From assembly GCF_003944765.1 (NCBI RefSeq), contig NZ_RWIU01000004.1:372001-436000 (forward strand): 64,000 nucleotides of DNA, given 5' to 3'. Below, piece after piece: positions 23,501 to 32,354 of the stretch. The DNA comes from Hymenobacter perfusus. Lineage in GTDB: Bacteria; Bacteroidota; Bacteroidia; Cytophagales; Hymenobacteraceae. Position 1 is the first letter of the stretch. The number at the start of each line of letters is the position of its first letter. The notes below the pieces were generated by a model. The model did no database searches. It was not told the DNA's origin and saw only the letters and a program-made list of their open reading frames with translations. Made by a program: the position numbers and the translations under genes.

Positions 23501-24394
23501 ATGAAAATAGCCATTCTGGGTAAGCCTTTTGACGAAAACCAGACCGCCTTTATGCAGGAGATGATGGACGATCTGATCCATCGACAGGCAGAAGTTCGTA
23601 TTCTGGATACGTTTCACGAGTATCTGAGCCAGCATATTCAGCTTCCGGAAGGTATCACCACCTTTCATCGGGGTGACTCACTGGCAGGTACCCGATTTGT
23701 CCTGAGTATCGGGGGCGACGGCACGCTGCTGGACACTGTTACCTACGTAGGTGCCCTGCAAATCCCCATCCTTGGTATCAATACCGGCCGGTTGGGCTTT
23801 TTGGCTACCATCTCTCCCGATAAGATTACCCAGGCCATTGATGCCCTGTTCAAAGGACATTTCGTGCTGGAAGACCGCAGCCTCATTCGGGTGGATACCG
23901 ACCCCGATACGTTCGGCGACATAAATTTCGGCCTCAACGAATTCAGCATCCTCAAGCGCGACACGTCCTCCATGATTGTCGTTCACACCTATATCGATGG
24001 AGAATACCTGAACTCCTACTGGGCCGATGGGCTGATTGTCGCCACCCCAACCGGGTCCACGGGCTACTCCCTTAGCTGCGGCGGTCCGGTAATGCTGCCC
24101 CAGACGAACAATTTTATCATCGCTCCCGTATGTCCCCACAATCTGAACGTGCGGCCTCTGATTGTGTCCGACCGGAGTGTGATTTCTTTCGAGATAGAGG
24201 GCAGAAGCAACAATTTTCTTCTCTCTCTCGACTCCCGCTCCAAGACTGTAGAGGCCGGAATTCAGATTGCAGTCCGCCGAGAAAACTTCAATGCTCGTCT
24301 GGTAAAACTGAATCATGTTAACTTCCTGAGTACCTTGCGCAGTAAGTTGAACTGGGGGCTTGACCGTCGGAATCCCGCCGGAATCCCAGTGTGA
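23501..24394 (+). CDS. nadK: NAD kinase
   Basis: NAD kinase (297 aa) phosphorylates NAD to NADP in the cytoplasm. The ATG at 23501 gives MKIAILGKPFDENQ; the longer frame to 23384 would overlap the Omp85-like gene. Diagnostic blocks: FVLSIGGDGTLLDTV (GGDGT, catalytic Asp) near residue 75, INTGRLGFLA, LNEFSILKR and YWADGLIVATPTGSTGYSLS followed by GGP. Complete. Located 38 nt after the Omp85-like gene, probably in the same transcript, although a TATGTTTT-like element with TTG upstream at 23469 could give a separate start. Confidence 0.95.
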   Translation: MKIAILGKPFDENQTAFMQEMMDDLIHRQAEVRILDTFHEYLSQHIQLPEGITTFHRGDSLAGTRFVLSIGGDGTLLDTVTYVGALQIPILGINTGRLGFLATISPDKITQAIDALFKGHFVLEDRSLIRVDTDPDTFGDINFGLNEFSILKRDTSSMIVVHTYIDGEYLNSYWADGLIVATPTGSTGYSLSCGGPVMLPQTNNFIIAPVCPHNLNVRPLIVSDRSVISFEIEGRSNNFLLSLDSRSKTVEAGIQIAVRRENFNARLVKLNHVNFLSTLRSKLNWGLDRRNPAGIPV

Positions 24395-24440
24395 CCTTAG
24401 AGTTTTTACAGAAAATGTTTTTTTAGTTCCCGGCATCCTC

Positions 24441-24448
24441 TACTTTTG
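24441..24448 (+). promoter_or_regulatory. -7 promoter element for the first DUF6089-like barrel gene
   Basis: TACTTTTG matches TAnnTTTG; a T-tract lies about 20 nt upstream. The ATG is at 24523, giving a leader of around 70 nt. Confidence 0.55.
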
Positions 24449-24522
24449 TCGCTGACTGCAACCGTGTACATACGATTCTTTCGCACTTTTTCTCAGCCTG
24501 ATATCTCTAAATTTCGCTCCAT

Positions 24523-25404
24523 ATGAAGCAACTCTTCACCCACACTTTGGCCCTGTTACTGGTCCTCGCGCTGGTAGCGTCGGAGGCGAGTGCACAGCAG
24601 TTCAGCAAGCGGAAGCAATACAACTCCGTCGGTGTTACCCTGAACGGCATGGCCTATTTCGGTGACATCACGCCGAAGCCCAGCATTCCCAGCTTCCGCG
24701 CCGGTGCTACCCGCCCTAACGTTGGTCTGTCCATCACTCGGCGCTTCGCTCCGCGTATTTCGGGTCGCGCTTCACTTTCCTACGGCCGTATCACGGGCGA
24801 CGATGCCAAGGCTGCTGACCAGTCGGATCCAGACGCAAAATATCGTTTCACCCGGAACATGAACTTCCGTAACGACATTCTGGAACTGGCTGCTACCGGT
24901 GTTTTTGACCTGATCGAAAACCGCAATAACTACATCAAGCGTCCCGACTTCGTACCGTACGTATTTGCCGGGGTAGGTGTAATTCACCATAATCCTAAAG
25001 GCGAAGACGCTCAAGGCAATATTGTGAACCTGCAGCCGTTGAAAACCGAAGGTCAGGCAAGTGCTTATGGCTTGACGCAGTTTGTAATTCCTTTCGGTGC
25101 GGGTGCCCGTTATAAGCTCAACAAAAGCTTCGATGTTGGTATCGAGCTGGGCTTCCGCAAAACCTTCACCGATTACCTTGACGACGTAAGCACCAACTAC
25201 GTAACTGACCGCAACACGCTCGGTTCGGATGCTGCCAAGTATTTTGGCTTCGATATCACGAATGGTCGCCCCGATACCTACTCGGAAGCGAATCAGGCAG
25301 GTGGCCAGCGCGGTAAGAGCAACGAAAAGGACTGGTACTCTACTCTGGGTATCTCAGTTAACTACATCCTCGCTCCGCGAGTACGTAACCCCAAATTCAG
25401 ATAG
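24523..25404 (+). CDS. DUF6089-like outer-membrane beta-barrel protein (copy 1)
   Basis: Exported protein of 293 aa. Signal peptide at residues 1-25 (ends SEASAQQ), then repeated amphipathic strands typical of a small outer-membrane barrel: NSVGVTLNGMAYFGDITP, PNVGLSITRRFAPRISGRAS, FVPYVFAGVGVIHHNP, VIPFGAGARYKLNKSFDVGI, ELGFRKTFTDYLDDVSTNYV and WYSTLGISVNYIL. The GxRKTFTDYLDDVS block is shared with the next gene, so the two are tandem paralogues. Family resembles DUF6089, found next to uppS in Bacteroidetes. Function unknown. Likely an abundant structural or porin-like barrel. Confidence 0.82.
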   Translation: MKQLFTHTLALLLVLALVASEASAQQFSKRKQYNSVGVTLNGMAYFGDITPKPSIPSFRAGATRPNVGLSITRRFAPRISGRASLSYGRITGDDAKAADQSDPDAKYRFTRNMNFRNDILELAATGVFDLIENRNNYIKRPDFVPYVFAGVGVIHHNPKGEDAQGNIVNLQPLKTEGQASAYGLTQFVIPFGAGARYKLNKSFDVGIELGFRKTFTDYLDDVSTNYVTDRNTLGSDAAKYFGFDITNGRPDTYSEANQAGGQRGKSNEKDWYSTLGISVNYILAPRVRNPKFR

Positions 25405-25446
25405 TCAGTAAGCTGGCTGTCTAGTTTCCTCCACCAGCCAGTTAGT

Positions 25447-26205
25447 ATGACGAATTTGAACCCCTTTAAAGCACTCCTTATCGGTATTCTACCGGTAGGG
25501 AGTGCTTTTTTTGCCTACACGGCAGCTGCTCAGAATACCAGCGAGTTGGGAGTTGGTATCGGAGGAATGTCCTACAAAGGTGAACTGTCGCCTAATTATC
25601 AGTTCCGCAATAACCGCCCCGCCCTTACAGCGTTTTACCGCAAGGATATCTCGGGGCCTATTACTCTGCGCGCGGGCCTGATGGGTGGAATGTTGCGCGC
25701 TGATGACCGGAACGTGCGCGGTATCAATGGCAACAATCCGTCGCTGGCCAGTTACCGGGACGCGAGTATGAAGGGCAGCCTGCTGGAACTGTCCGGCGGG
25801 CTGGAGTATAATTTCTTCGACTATCATAACCGGCGCGATAAGGTTCATTTCACGCCATATGTGTTTATCGGGCTGGCTGGCTTCTATGCCAACACAGAAA
25901 CAGCAAGTACTGCTCAGCCAGAGCTGAACCAGAAAGCCGGTTTAGTAAGCCTGGCAATTCCGGCCGGCCTGGGCTTTAAATATGCTTTGTCGGAGCATTG
26001 GAACTTGGGACTGGAGGCCGGAGCCCGGAAAACCTTCACGGATAATCTGGATCATGTTGATGGCAAGTCACGGGGGCAGAATGACCTCGTAGGTAACTCG
26101 CACGACCAGGACTGGTATTTCTACAACGGCATAAGCGTCTCTTATACCTTCTACAAAATCCGGTGTCCTGATAAGAACCAGGAAAAAGGGAAGAAGAAGG
26201 ACTGA
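25447..26205 (+). CDS. DUF6089-like outer-membrane beta-barrel protein (copy 2)
   Basis: Exported barrel-type protein of 252 aa, paralogue of its neighbour 42 nt upstream. Signal peptide about 1-28 (FFAYTAAAQN). Strand blocks: SELGVGIGGMSYKGELSPNY, PALTAFYRKDISGPITLRAG, ELSGGLEYNFFDYHNRRDK, HFTPYVFIGLAGFYAN and GLEAGARKTFTDNLDHVDGK. After the last strand (WYFYNGISVSYTFY) it has a Lys-rich tail ending KGKKKD, which is unusual for a barrel that should end at its final strand. Role unknown. Confidence 0.8.
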   Translation: MTNLNPFKALLIGILPVGSAFFAYTAAAQNTSELGVGIGGMSYKGELSPNYQFRNNRPALTAFYRKDISGPITLRAGLMGGMLRADDRNVRGINGNNPSLASYRDASMKGSLLELSGGLEYNFFDYHNRRDKVHFTPYVFIGLAGFYANTETASTAQPELNQKAGLVSLAIPAGLGFKYALSEHWNLGLEAGARKTFTDNLDHVDGKSRGQNDLVGNSHDQDWYFYNGISVSYTFYKIRCPDKNQEKGKKKD

Positions 26206-26234
26206 ATGGATAATATGCCATTTTGAACGGTCTG

Positions 26235-26265
26235 CTGCCCCTGGCATACGAAATGCCAGGGGCAG
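26235..26265 (+). terminator. Hairpin after the DUF6089-like pair
   Basis: 13-bp perfect stem, arms 26235-26247 and 26253-26265 (CTGCCCCTGGCAT), 5-nt loop, followed by TTCGTATTTTAG, a weak T-run. Separates the barrel genes from uppS. Confidence 0.65.
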
Positions 26266-26359
26266 TTCGTATTTTAGCGGACAGGTCGCAAGTGGTTATC
26301 GGGCAGAAGGGAATGCAACCATTTGCGTAACTTGCGGCCTCTTTACGCAAAAAGTACCA

Positions 26360-27106
26360 ATGGCCGTCCGGTCCGAGATTGACTCCCAGAATATTCCCGC
26401 TCACGTAGCTGTCATCATGGATGGCAATGGCCGTTGGGCCAAGCAGAAAGGCGGCTTGCGCATTTTCGGGCACCAGAATGCCATTACGGCGGTTCGGGAA
26501 ACCGTGGAGGCAGCCGCCGAGGCGGGCGTACGTTACCTCACCCTGTATGCTTTCTCGACCGAAAACTGGTCGAGGCCCGCACACGAGGTAATGGCCTTGA
26601 TGCAGTTGCTGGTGCATACTATCCGCAAGGAAACGCCAACGCTGCTAAAAAATAACATCCGGCTTCAGGCTATCGGACAGATCGAAAATCTGCCTGCTTC
26701 CTGCCAGAAGGAGTTGGCAGAGGCAATGGAGCTGACCAAAAACGGTTCTGGTACCACCTTGCTGCTAGCCCTGAGCTACAGCGGCCGTTGGGACCTGACG
26801 CAGGCCGCGAAGCGTATGGCCATTGAGGTAGCGGCTGGCCGCCTGCAGCCGGAAAATATTACGGAAAATACGGTGGCGGGGTTTCTCTCCACGGCCGGTA
26901 TTCCGGACCCCGAATTGCTGATTCGTACCAGTGGCGAACAGCGCATTAGTAACTTTTTGTTGTGGCAGCTGGCCTATACGGAACTGTTTATTACCGATTT
27001 GCTCTGGCCTGATTTTCGGCGGGAGCATTTTTACGAAGCTTTGCGTGCCTACCAGCAGCGGGAGCGTCGGTTTGGGAAAACCAGTGAGCAGCTAACCGTT
27101 TCGTAA
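26360..27106 (+). CDS. uppS: Undecaprenyl diphosphate synthase (isoprenyl transferase)
   Basis: Cis-prenyltransferase of 248 aa that extends farnesyl diphosphate with isopentenyl diphosphate to the C55 lipid carrier of peptidoglycan and O-antigen synthesis. HVAVIMDGNGRWAKQKG near the N-terminus carries the catalytic Asp 21. Further blocks: YLTLYAFSTENWSRP, LLLALSYSGRWDL and the C-terminal substrate site PDPELLIRTSGEQRISNF, WQLAYTELFITDLLWPDF. Complete and standard in length. Ten nt upstream of bamA, an arrangement common in Bacteroidetes. Confidence 0.96.
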   Translation: MAVRSEIDSQNIPAHVAVIMDGNGRWAKQKGGLRIFGHQNAITAVRETVEAAAEAGVRYLTLYAFSTENWSRPAHEVMALMQLLVHTIRKETPTLLKNNIRLQAIGQIENLPASCQKELAEAMELTKNGSGTTLLLALSYSGRWDLTQAAKRMAIEVAAGRLQPENITENTVAGFLSTAGIPDPELLIRTSGEQRISNFLLWQLAYTELFITDLLWPDFRREHFYEALRAYQQRERRFGKTSEQLTVS

Positions 27107-27115
27107 TCGCAGAAC

Positions 27116-29647
27116 ATGAGTTCTTCCTACCATAAGATTATTCCGGTAGCCGCGCTGGCACTGGCGCTGGGTACCGCTCCCGCAACCACTGCTTTGGCTC
27201 AGACCCAGCCGGCCACCGCCGATGGGGAGCAGCCTCAGCGCTACACGTTGGGGGGGATTACCATCAGCGGAGCCCGCTACCTCGATGCTAACACGCTCAT
27301 CGGGCTGAGTGGCCTGAAAGTAGGCGACCCGATTACGATTCCGGGAGAAGAAATCGGTAAGGCTATTCGCCGGCTCTGGGACCAAGGTATTCTGGGAGAC
27401 GTGAGCGTGAGCATTGCCCGTACCGAAGGCTCCAGCATCTTTCTGGATTTCAACCTGAAGGAACGGCCCCGGCTATCGAAGTTCGAGTTCACCGGTATTG
27501 GCAAGGGCCAGTCTGATGAACTGAAGAACAAAATCAAGCTGATTCGGGGCAAGGTGGTAACCGATGCACTGTTGAGCAATACCCGCTCTCAGGTGCGGAA
27601 GTTCTATACCAATAAGGGCTTCCTAGATGCAAAGGTGAATATCACGCAGAAGCCGGACTCCGCGTTGTCGAACAGCGTGGTGCTGCTCATCAACGTGGAT
27701 AAGGGAGCAAAGGTGAAAATCAACGACATCGTGTTTGAAGGCAATACGGCCTTCTCAGATGGCAAGCTCAAGGGCAAGTTCAAGAAAACGAAGGAGAAGA
27801 AGTTTCCAAAACTGTTCAACTCCGGTAAGTATCAGGCCAAGGAGTTTGCCGACGACAAGGATAAGCTGATCGAGTTCTACAACAGCCAGGGCTACCGTGA
27901 CGCAACCATCCTCTCGGATTCTCTGGCCCGGGTGGGCGAGGGCCTGCGCCTGACGGTGAAGGTAGATGAGGGGCCGAAGTACTACTTCCGCAACATCAGC
28001 TGGAAGGGCAACTACTTATACGATGACAAGACACTGGCTTCGGTACTAGGCATCAAGGAAGGCAGCGTGTACAGCAAGGAAACGCTGGATAAGCGCCTGA
28101 ACTATAACCCTACGGGCCAGGACGTGACGTCGCTCTACATGAACGATGGTTACCTGTTCTTCCAGATTGAGCCGGTAGAAACCAAGGTGGAAGGCGACTC
28201 CATCGACATTGAAATGCGTGTGACGGAAGGTGTGCAGGCTCGCATCAAGGATGTGAACATTGCCGGCAACACCAAAACCTCCGACCACGTCGTGCGCCGC
28301 GCCCTCTACACGCTGCCCGGCGACAAATTCAGCCGGGAGCAGCTCATCCGCAGCCAACGTGAAATTGCCACGCTGGGCTATTTTGACCCCGAGAAAATTG
28401 GCCTCAACCCAGTGCCCAACCAAGCCGACGGAACGGTGGACATCAACTATACGGTGGAGGAAAAGCCTTCCGATCAGATTACGCTTTCGGGTGGCTGGGG
28501 CGGTTACGCGGGCTTTATCGGTACGGTTGGCCTCGTGTTCAATAACTTCTCGCTGCGCAAAGCCGGTACACTGCGCAACTGGACGCCGGTGCCTGCCGGT
28601 GACGGTCAGCGTCTGGCCTTGAACGTACAGGCCAATGGCTTGCAGTATCAGGCGTATTCCTTCTCCTTCACGGAGCCGTGGCTGGGAGGGCGTAAGCCTA
28701 ACTCGCTGTCAGTAAGCCTGACCAAGACGATTTACCGCGTTGGGACCAACTTCGATGCCAGCACCGGCAGCTACCTGAAAACCAACGGGGCCAGCGTAAG
28801 CCTGGGCCGCCGGCTACGCTGGCCCGATGATTACTTCACGCTGAGCAATGCTCTGTCTATCACGCAGTACAAGCTGAACAACTATCCGGGTCTGGGGGCC
28901 GACTTCTTCCCGACCGGAACGGGTAACGCGGCTAACGTAACCTTTAACACCACTCTGTCGCGCAATAGCATCGATAACCCCACGTTCACGCGGCGCGGTT
29001 CTTCTCTGTCGTTGAGCGTAAACCTGACTCCGCCTTACTCGCTTTTCCCGGGCTCACACCCCAGCGTGAATGAGTGGGTGGAGTTCCATAAATGGATGTT
29101 TGACGCCTCGTGGTTCTCACCTATCGTAGGCAAGCTAGTGCTGAATACACGGGCGCATTTCGGCTTTATTGGCAGCTACAACAGTGCCCGTCCTATTGGG
29201 CCATTTGAGCGGTTTAAATTGGGCGGAGCCGGCTTGGGCTACGGTGGTTCTTCTAACTTCATTGCTGGTACCGAATATGTGGGCCTGCGTGGTTACGCCG
29301 ACCCGAACGAAGCCGATGCGTTGCCCACGGCCCGACAGTCTTCGTCCGGTGGGGTAGTGTACAATAAGTTTGTAATGGAAATGCGTTATCCGGTCAGCCT
29401 CAACCCGGCGGCCACGGTGTATGTGCTGGGATTTGCGGAAGCTGGTAACTCCTTCGAGCAGTACACCAACTATAACCCATACAAGCTGTACCGCTCCGCC
29501 GGGGTGGGTGCCCGGATTTTCATGTCGGCATTCGGTTTGCTAGGGTTCGATTACGGTTGGGGTTTCGACAAAGTGCCGGTGCAGAGTGCCGGGCAGAAAC
29601 AAGAAGCCGGCCGCTTCCATTTCATCATTGGTCAGCAGATCCGCTAA
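27116..29647 (+). CDS. bamA: Outer membrane protein assembly factor BamA
   Basis: Central channel of the machinery that folds proteins into the outer membrane. 843 aa: signal peptide (about 1-28, ending ATTALAQ), five POTRA domains (about 40-450, e.g. YTLGGITISGARYLDANTLI and VKINDIVFEGNTAFSDGKLK), then an Omp85 barrel (about 450-843). The barrel contains the conserved lid motif VGLRGYADPNE near 720, SRNSIDNPTFTRRG and a last strand GRFHFIIGQQIR. Length is usual for Bacteroidetes. It is followed directly by two Skp-like genes, as in many Gram-negatives. Confidence 0.96.
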   Translation: MSSSYHKIIPVAALALALGTAPATTALAQTQPATADGEQPQRYTLGGITISGARYLDANTLIGLSGLKVGDPITIPGEEIGKAIRRLWDQGILGDVSVSIARTEGSSIFLDFNLKERPRLSKFEFTGIGKGQSDELKNKIKLIRGKVVTDALLSNTRSQVRKFYTNKGFLDAKVNITQKPDSALSNSVVLLINVDKGAKVKINDIVFEGNTAFSDGKLKGKFKKTKEKKFPKLFNSGKYQAKEFADDKDKLIEFYNSQGYRDATILSDSLARVGEGLRLTVKVDEGPKYYFRNISWKGNYLYDDKTLASVLGIKEGSVYSKETLDKRLNYNPTGQDVTSLYMNDGYLFFQIEPVETKVEGDSIDIEMRVTEGVQARIKDVNIAGNTKTSDHVVRRALYTLPGDKFSREQLIRSQREIATLGYFDPEKIGLNPVPNQADGTVDINYTVEEKPSDQITLSGGWGGYAGFIGTVGLVFNNFSLRKAGTLRNWTPVPAGDGQRLALNVQANGLQYQAYSFSFTEPWLGGRKPNSLSVSLTKTIYRVGTNFDASTGSYLKTNGASVSLGRRLRWPDDYFTLSNALSITQYKLNNYPGLGADFFPTGTGNAANVTFNTTLSRNSIDNPTFTRRGSSLSLSVNLTPPYSLFPGSHPSVNEWVEFHKWMFDASWFSPIVGKLVLNTRAHFGFIGSYNSARPIGPFERFKLGGAGLGYGGSSNFIAGTEYVGLRGYADPNEADALPTARQSSSGGVVYNKFVMEMRYPVSLNPAATVYVLGFAEAGNSFEQYTNYNPYKLYRSAGVGARIFMSAFGLLGFDYGWGFDKVPVQSAGQKQEAGRFHFIIGQQIR

Positions 29648-29689
29648 GCCTGGCGGCGCGGCGGGCCGTACATCTTCCTTCTTATCTGT

Positions 29690-30370
29690 ATGAACAAATT
29701 GTTTTTGTGGACGGCAGCCGTACTGGGCCTGCTATGTGGAGTGATGGGTCCGCAGGTCGCCCAGGCGCAGAAATTCGGCTACGTTGATTCGGAATTCATC
29801 CTGAGTAAACTGCCCGACTACACCCAGGCGCAACAGGAACTCAATACGCTTTCTTCGAACTGGCAGAAGGACATCGAGACGCAAAAAAAGGACCTCGACA
29901 AGCTCTACCGGAATTATCAGGCCGAAGAAGTGGTTCTTACGGAGGCCATGAAAAAAAAGCGGCAGGACGAGATTCTGAAGAAGGAGCAGGATATTAAAGC
30001 CTACCAGAACCGAATCTTTGGCTTTGAGGGCCAACTCTTCAAGAAACGCCAGGAGCTCACCAAGCCGGTGCAGGACAAGGTGTTCGAAGCCGTTGAAAAA
30101 GTAGCCAAGAAGAAGCAACTGGCTATTATGTTCGATAAGTCCGGCGACCTGACCATGCTTTATACCAATCCAGTGCATGACTACACGGAATTTGTGCTGG
30201 AAGAACTCGGTTTAGCTTCTGAAGACCGGAACCAGCCGGCCCAGAAGGGAGCCGTGAAAACGGTAGCTACCCCAACTGCTCCCGTCGGCGAGGCTGCCAC
30301 GGAGGACGAACCGGTACCCGGCCGGCAGCCCGCCCGGCCCGCCGCGCGGCCGGCAGCCCGAAAAAAGTAA
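29690..30370 (+). CDS. OmpH/Skp family periplasmic chaperone (copy 1)
   Basis: Periplasmic chaperone of 226 aa that protects unfolded outer-membrane proteins on the way to BamA. Signal peptide 1-26 (ends VAQAQ), then KFGYVDSEFILSKLPDY, the conserved first strand, long charged coiled-coil helices (about 45-130, LNTLSSNWQKDIETQKKDL) and the closing strand YTNPVHDYTEFVLEELGL. The C-terminal 50 residues are low-complexity and Ala/Pro/Arg-rich, ending in PARPAARPAARKK, which is absent from E. coli Skp and could bind acidic surface. Between bamA and the second copy. Confidence 0.9.
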   Translation: MNKLFLWTAAVLGLLCGVMGPQVAQAQKFGYVDSEFILSKLPDYTQAQQELNTLSSNWQKDIETQKKDLDKLYRNYQAEEVVLTEAMKKKRQDEILKKEQDIKAYQNRIFGFEGQLFKKRQELTKPVQDKVFEAVEKVAKKKQLAIMFDKSGDLTMLYTNPVHDYTEFVLEELGLASEDRNQPAQKGAVKTVATPTAPVGEAATEDEPVPGRQPARPAARPAARKK

Positions 30371-30375
30371 CTTTG
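30368..30375 (+). promoter_or_regulatory. -7 element overlapping the stop codon of the first Skp-like gene
   Basis: TAACTTTG matches TAnnTTTG exactly; its TAA is also the stop codon of the preceding gene. It lies about 40 nt before the start of the second Skp-like gene. No clear -33 TTG. Confidence 0.5.
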
Positions 30376-30415
30376 CGCATCTAACTCTCTGACTTTTCTC
30401 TTTTTGATGACCACT

Positions 30416-31048
30416 ATGAACAAATTCCGCGTTGCGCTGGCTGCTGCCGCCCTTACCTTCACTACGGCTACGGCTTCGATGGCTCAGACTGCCGCACCGC
30501 TGAAAATCGGCTATACCAGCGTGGAATACGTGCTGAGCCAGATGCCCGAAAGCAAACAGATTGAGTCGCAGCTTAAAGACTACAGTACCCAGCTCAAGAA
30601 CCAGCTGGATGCTAAAGCCACCGACTTCCGCACCAAAGGTGAAGCCTACCAGAAAGGAGCGGCTGCCATGTCGGATCCGGTTCGCGCTGATAAGGAAAAG
30701 GAATTGCAGAATCTGCAGCAGTCCATTCAGGAGTTCCAGCAGAACGCCGAAAACTCGTTGCAGCAGAAGCAGCAGACGCTGCTGAAGCCAGCCCTGGACA
30801 AGCTCCAGAAGAACATCGATGCCGTGGCTGAGGAAAACGGCTATACCTACATTCTGAACTCAGATGGTGCCAGCCCGGTGCTGCTCCACGGCCCCAAGGA
30901 AGGTGACGTATCGGATCTGATTCTGAAGAAAATGGGCATCACACCCGGCGCGGCTACCGCCCCCAAGGTAACGACCCCGGCTGCCCCGGCTCCTTCGGCT
31001 GTGCCAGCAGCTTCGGCCACCAAAACCAAGACCAAAACTAAGAAATAA
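30416..31048 (+). CDS. OmpH/Skp family periplasmic chaperone (copy 2)
   Basis: Second Skp-like periplasmic protein, 210 aa from the ATG at 30416. That start gives a compact signal peptide (MNKFRVALAAAALTFTTATA, then SMAQ); an ATG three codons earlier at 30407 is equally possible. The fold blocks are LKIGYTSVEYVLSQMPESKQ, a coiled coil rich in Q, K and E (about 60-130), and YTYILNSDGASPVLLHGPKE. The tail after about 170 is low-complexity (Ala/Pro/Thr, then KTKTKTKK). Diverged from copy 1 but with the same plan. May have its own promoter at 30368. Confidence 0.9.
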   Translation: MNKFRVALAAAALTFTTATASMAQTAAPLKIGYTSVEYVLSQMPESKQIESQLKDYSTQLKNQLDAKATDFRTKGEAYQKGAAAMSDPVRADKEKELQNLQQSIQEFQQNAENSLQQKQQTLLKPALDKLQKNIDAVAEENGYTYILNSDGASPVLLHGPKEGDVSDLILKKMGITPGAATAPKVTTPAAPAPSAVPAASATKTKTKTKK

Positions 31049-31180
31049 GGCATCAACCTGTTTCTGTACTGACCATCGGCACAGCCGGGGCATATGCTCC
31101 GGCTGTTGCTGTTTGATAGACACCCACCTGCCACTGTCGCCCAGGAGCAGATGTGGCCACACCCTGTTGATTTGAGCCGT

Positions 31181-32272
31181 ATGTCGGAACTGGAAGAAGA
31201 CCAGCAATACCTTGCCCAGCCGCCAGTTCCGGTGGCTGCAAATAGTGATGAAGAGGAAGACGATGAGGAGCGGGGCGACGAATTGTATGAGCATCACCGC
31301 ATCACGGCCAACCGCAAGCAGGAGCTGCTGCGGCTGGATAAGTTTCTGCTAAACCGGCTGCACAGCAGCTCACGCACCCGCATCCAGAACGCCATTAAGG
31401 CAGAAGCAGTGCAGGTGAACGACCGGCCGGTAAAGTCGAACTATCGGGTAAAGCCCTTCGATGTCATCACCATCACGCTGCCCGAACCACCTCAAGAGTT
31501 TAAGGTCATGCCGGAACCAATGCACCTGGACATTCGCTATGAGGACGCCGAACTACTGCTAGTGAACAAACCCGCTGGCATGGTGGTGCATCCGGCTTTC
31601 GGCCATTGGAGCGGCACGCTGGTTAATGGCTTGGCGCATCATCTGCAGGGCCTGCCAACGGGGCGTAACGGCGAAGTCCGCCCGGGGCTGGTCCACCGCA
31701 TTGATAAGGATACGTCGGGGCTGCTCGTCATCGGCAAGTCAGAGTACGCCATGACGCACCTCTCCAATCAGTTTTTCCACCATACTATTGAGCGAACCTA
31801 CCTGGCACTGGTGTGGGGGGTACCCAAGGAAACCGAGGGCACCATTTGTACGCACATCGGCCGCAGCCTCAAGGACCGGAAGGTGCAGACCGTATTTCCG
31901 GAGGGTGACCAGGGCCGGCACGCCGTGACGCATTACAAGGTGCTGAAGACGTTTGGAAAGGTTGCCCTGGTGCAGTGTAACCTTGAAACCGGCCGCACTC
32001 ACCAGATTCGGGTGCATATGAAGCACATTGGTCACCCGCTGTTCGGAGATGCTACCTACGGCGGCGACAGAATTGTATACGGCCAGCGCACAGGGGCTTA
32101 TAAGGTGTTTGCGGAGAAAACCTTGGAGCTGATGCCCCGGCAGGCCCTGCATGCCAAGTCGCTGGGCTTCGAGCACCCCGTTTCGCGTGAGCACCTGCAG
32201 TTTGAAGTAGAGCTGCCCGCCGATTTCATGGAATTGCTGGCCCGGTGGGAACAGTATACTGCCGAAAACTAG
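31181..32272 (+). CDS. rluD: RluD-type 23S rRNA pseudouridine synthase
   Basis: RluA/RluD family pseudouridine synthase, 363 aa from the ATG at 31181. An acidic N-terminal extension (about 1-45, with EEEDDEERGDE) precedes an S4 RNA-binding domain (about 50-110, RLDKFLLNRLHSSSRTRIQN) and the catalytic domain (about 115-350). The nucleophilic Asp is in HRIDKDTSGLLVIGK; other motifs are LLLVNKPAGMVVHPAFGHWS, ETGRTHQIRVHMKHIGHP and RQALHAKSLGFEHP. RluD modifies helix 69 of 23S rRNA. An ATG at 31094 would add 29 unconserved residues. Last gene of the plus-strand cluster before a terminator. Confidence 0.93.
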   Translation: MSELEEDQQYLAQPPVPVAANSDEEEDDEERGDELYEHHRITANRKQELLRLDKFLLNRLHSSSRTRIQNAIKAEAVQVNDRPVKSNYRVKPFDVITITLPEPPQEFKVMPEPMHLDIRYEDAELLLVNKPAGMVVHPAFGHWSGTLVNGLAHHLQGLPTGRNGEVRPGLVHRIDKDTSGLLVIGKSEYAMTHLSNQFFHHTIERTYLALVWGVPKETEGTICTHIGRSLKDRKVQTVFPEGDQGRHAVTHYKVLKTFGKVALVQCNLETGRTHQIRVHMKHIGHPLFGDATYGGDRIVYGQRTGAYKVFAEKTLELMPRQALHAKSLGFEHPVSREHLQFEVELPADFMELLARWEQYTAEN

Positions 32273-32303
32273 TTATGGCCGCCAGGGTGCGCTAAAAACG
32301 CAA

Positions 32304-32333
32304 AAGGGCCCGCTACTGGTGTAGCGGGCCCTT
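32304..32333. terminator. Bidirectional terminator between rluD and the TPR gene
   Basis: 13-bp perfect stem AAGGGCCCGCTAC (32304-32316) with its complement at 32321-32333 and a TGGT loop. CAAAA precedes and TTATTG follows, so it can work for both convergent transcripts. Confidence 0.8.
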
Positions 32334-32354
32334 ATTGATTACCGTAAAGCGAAG

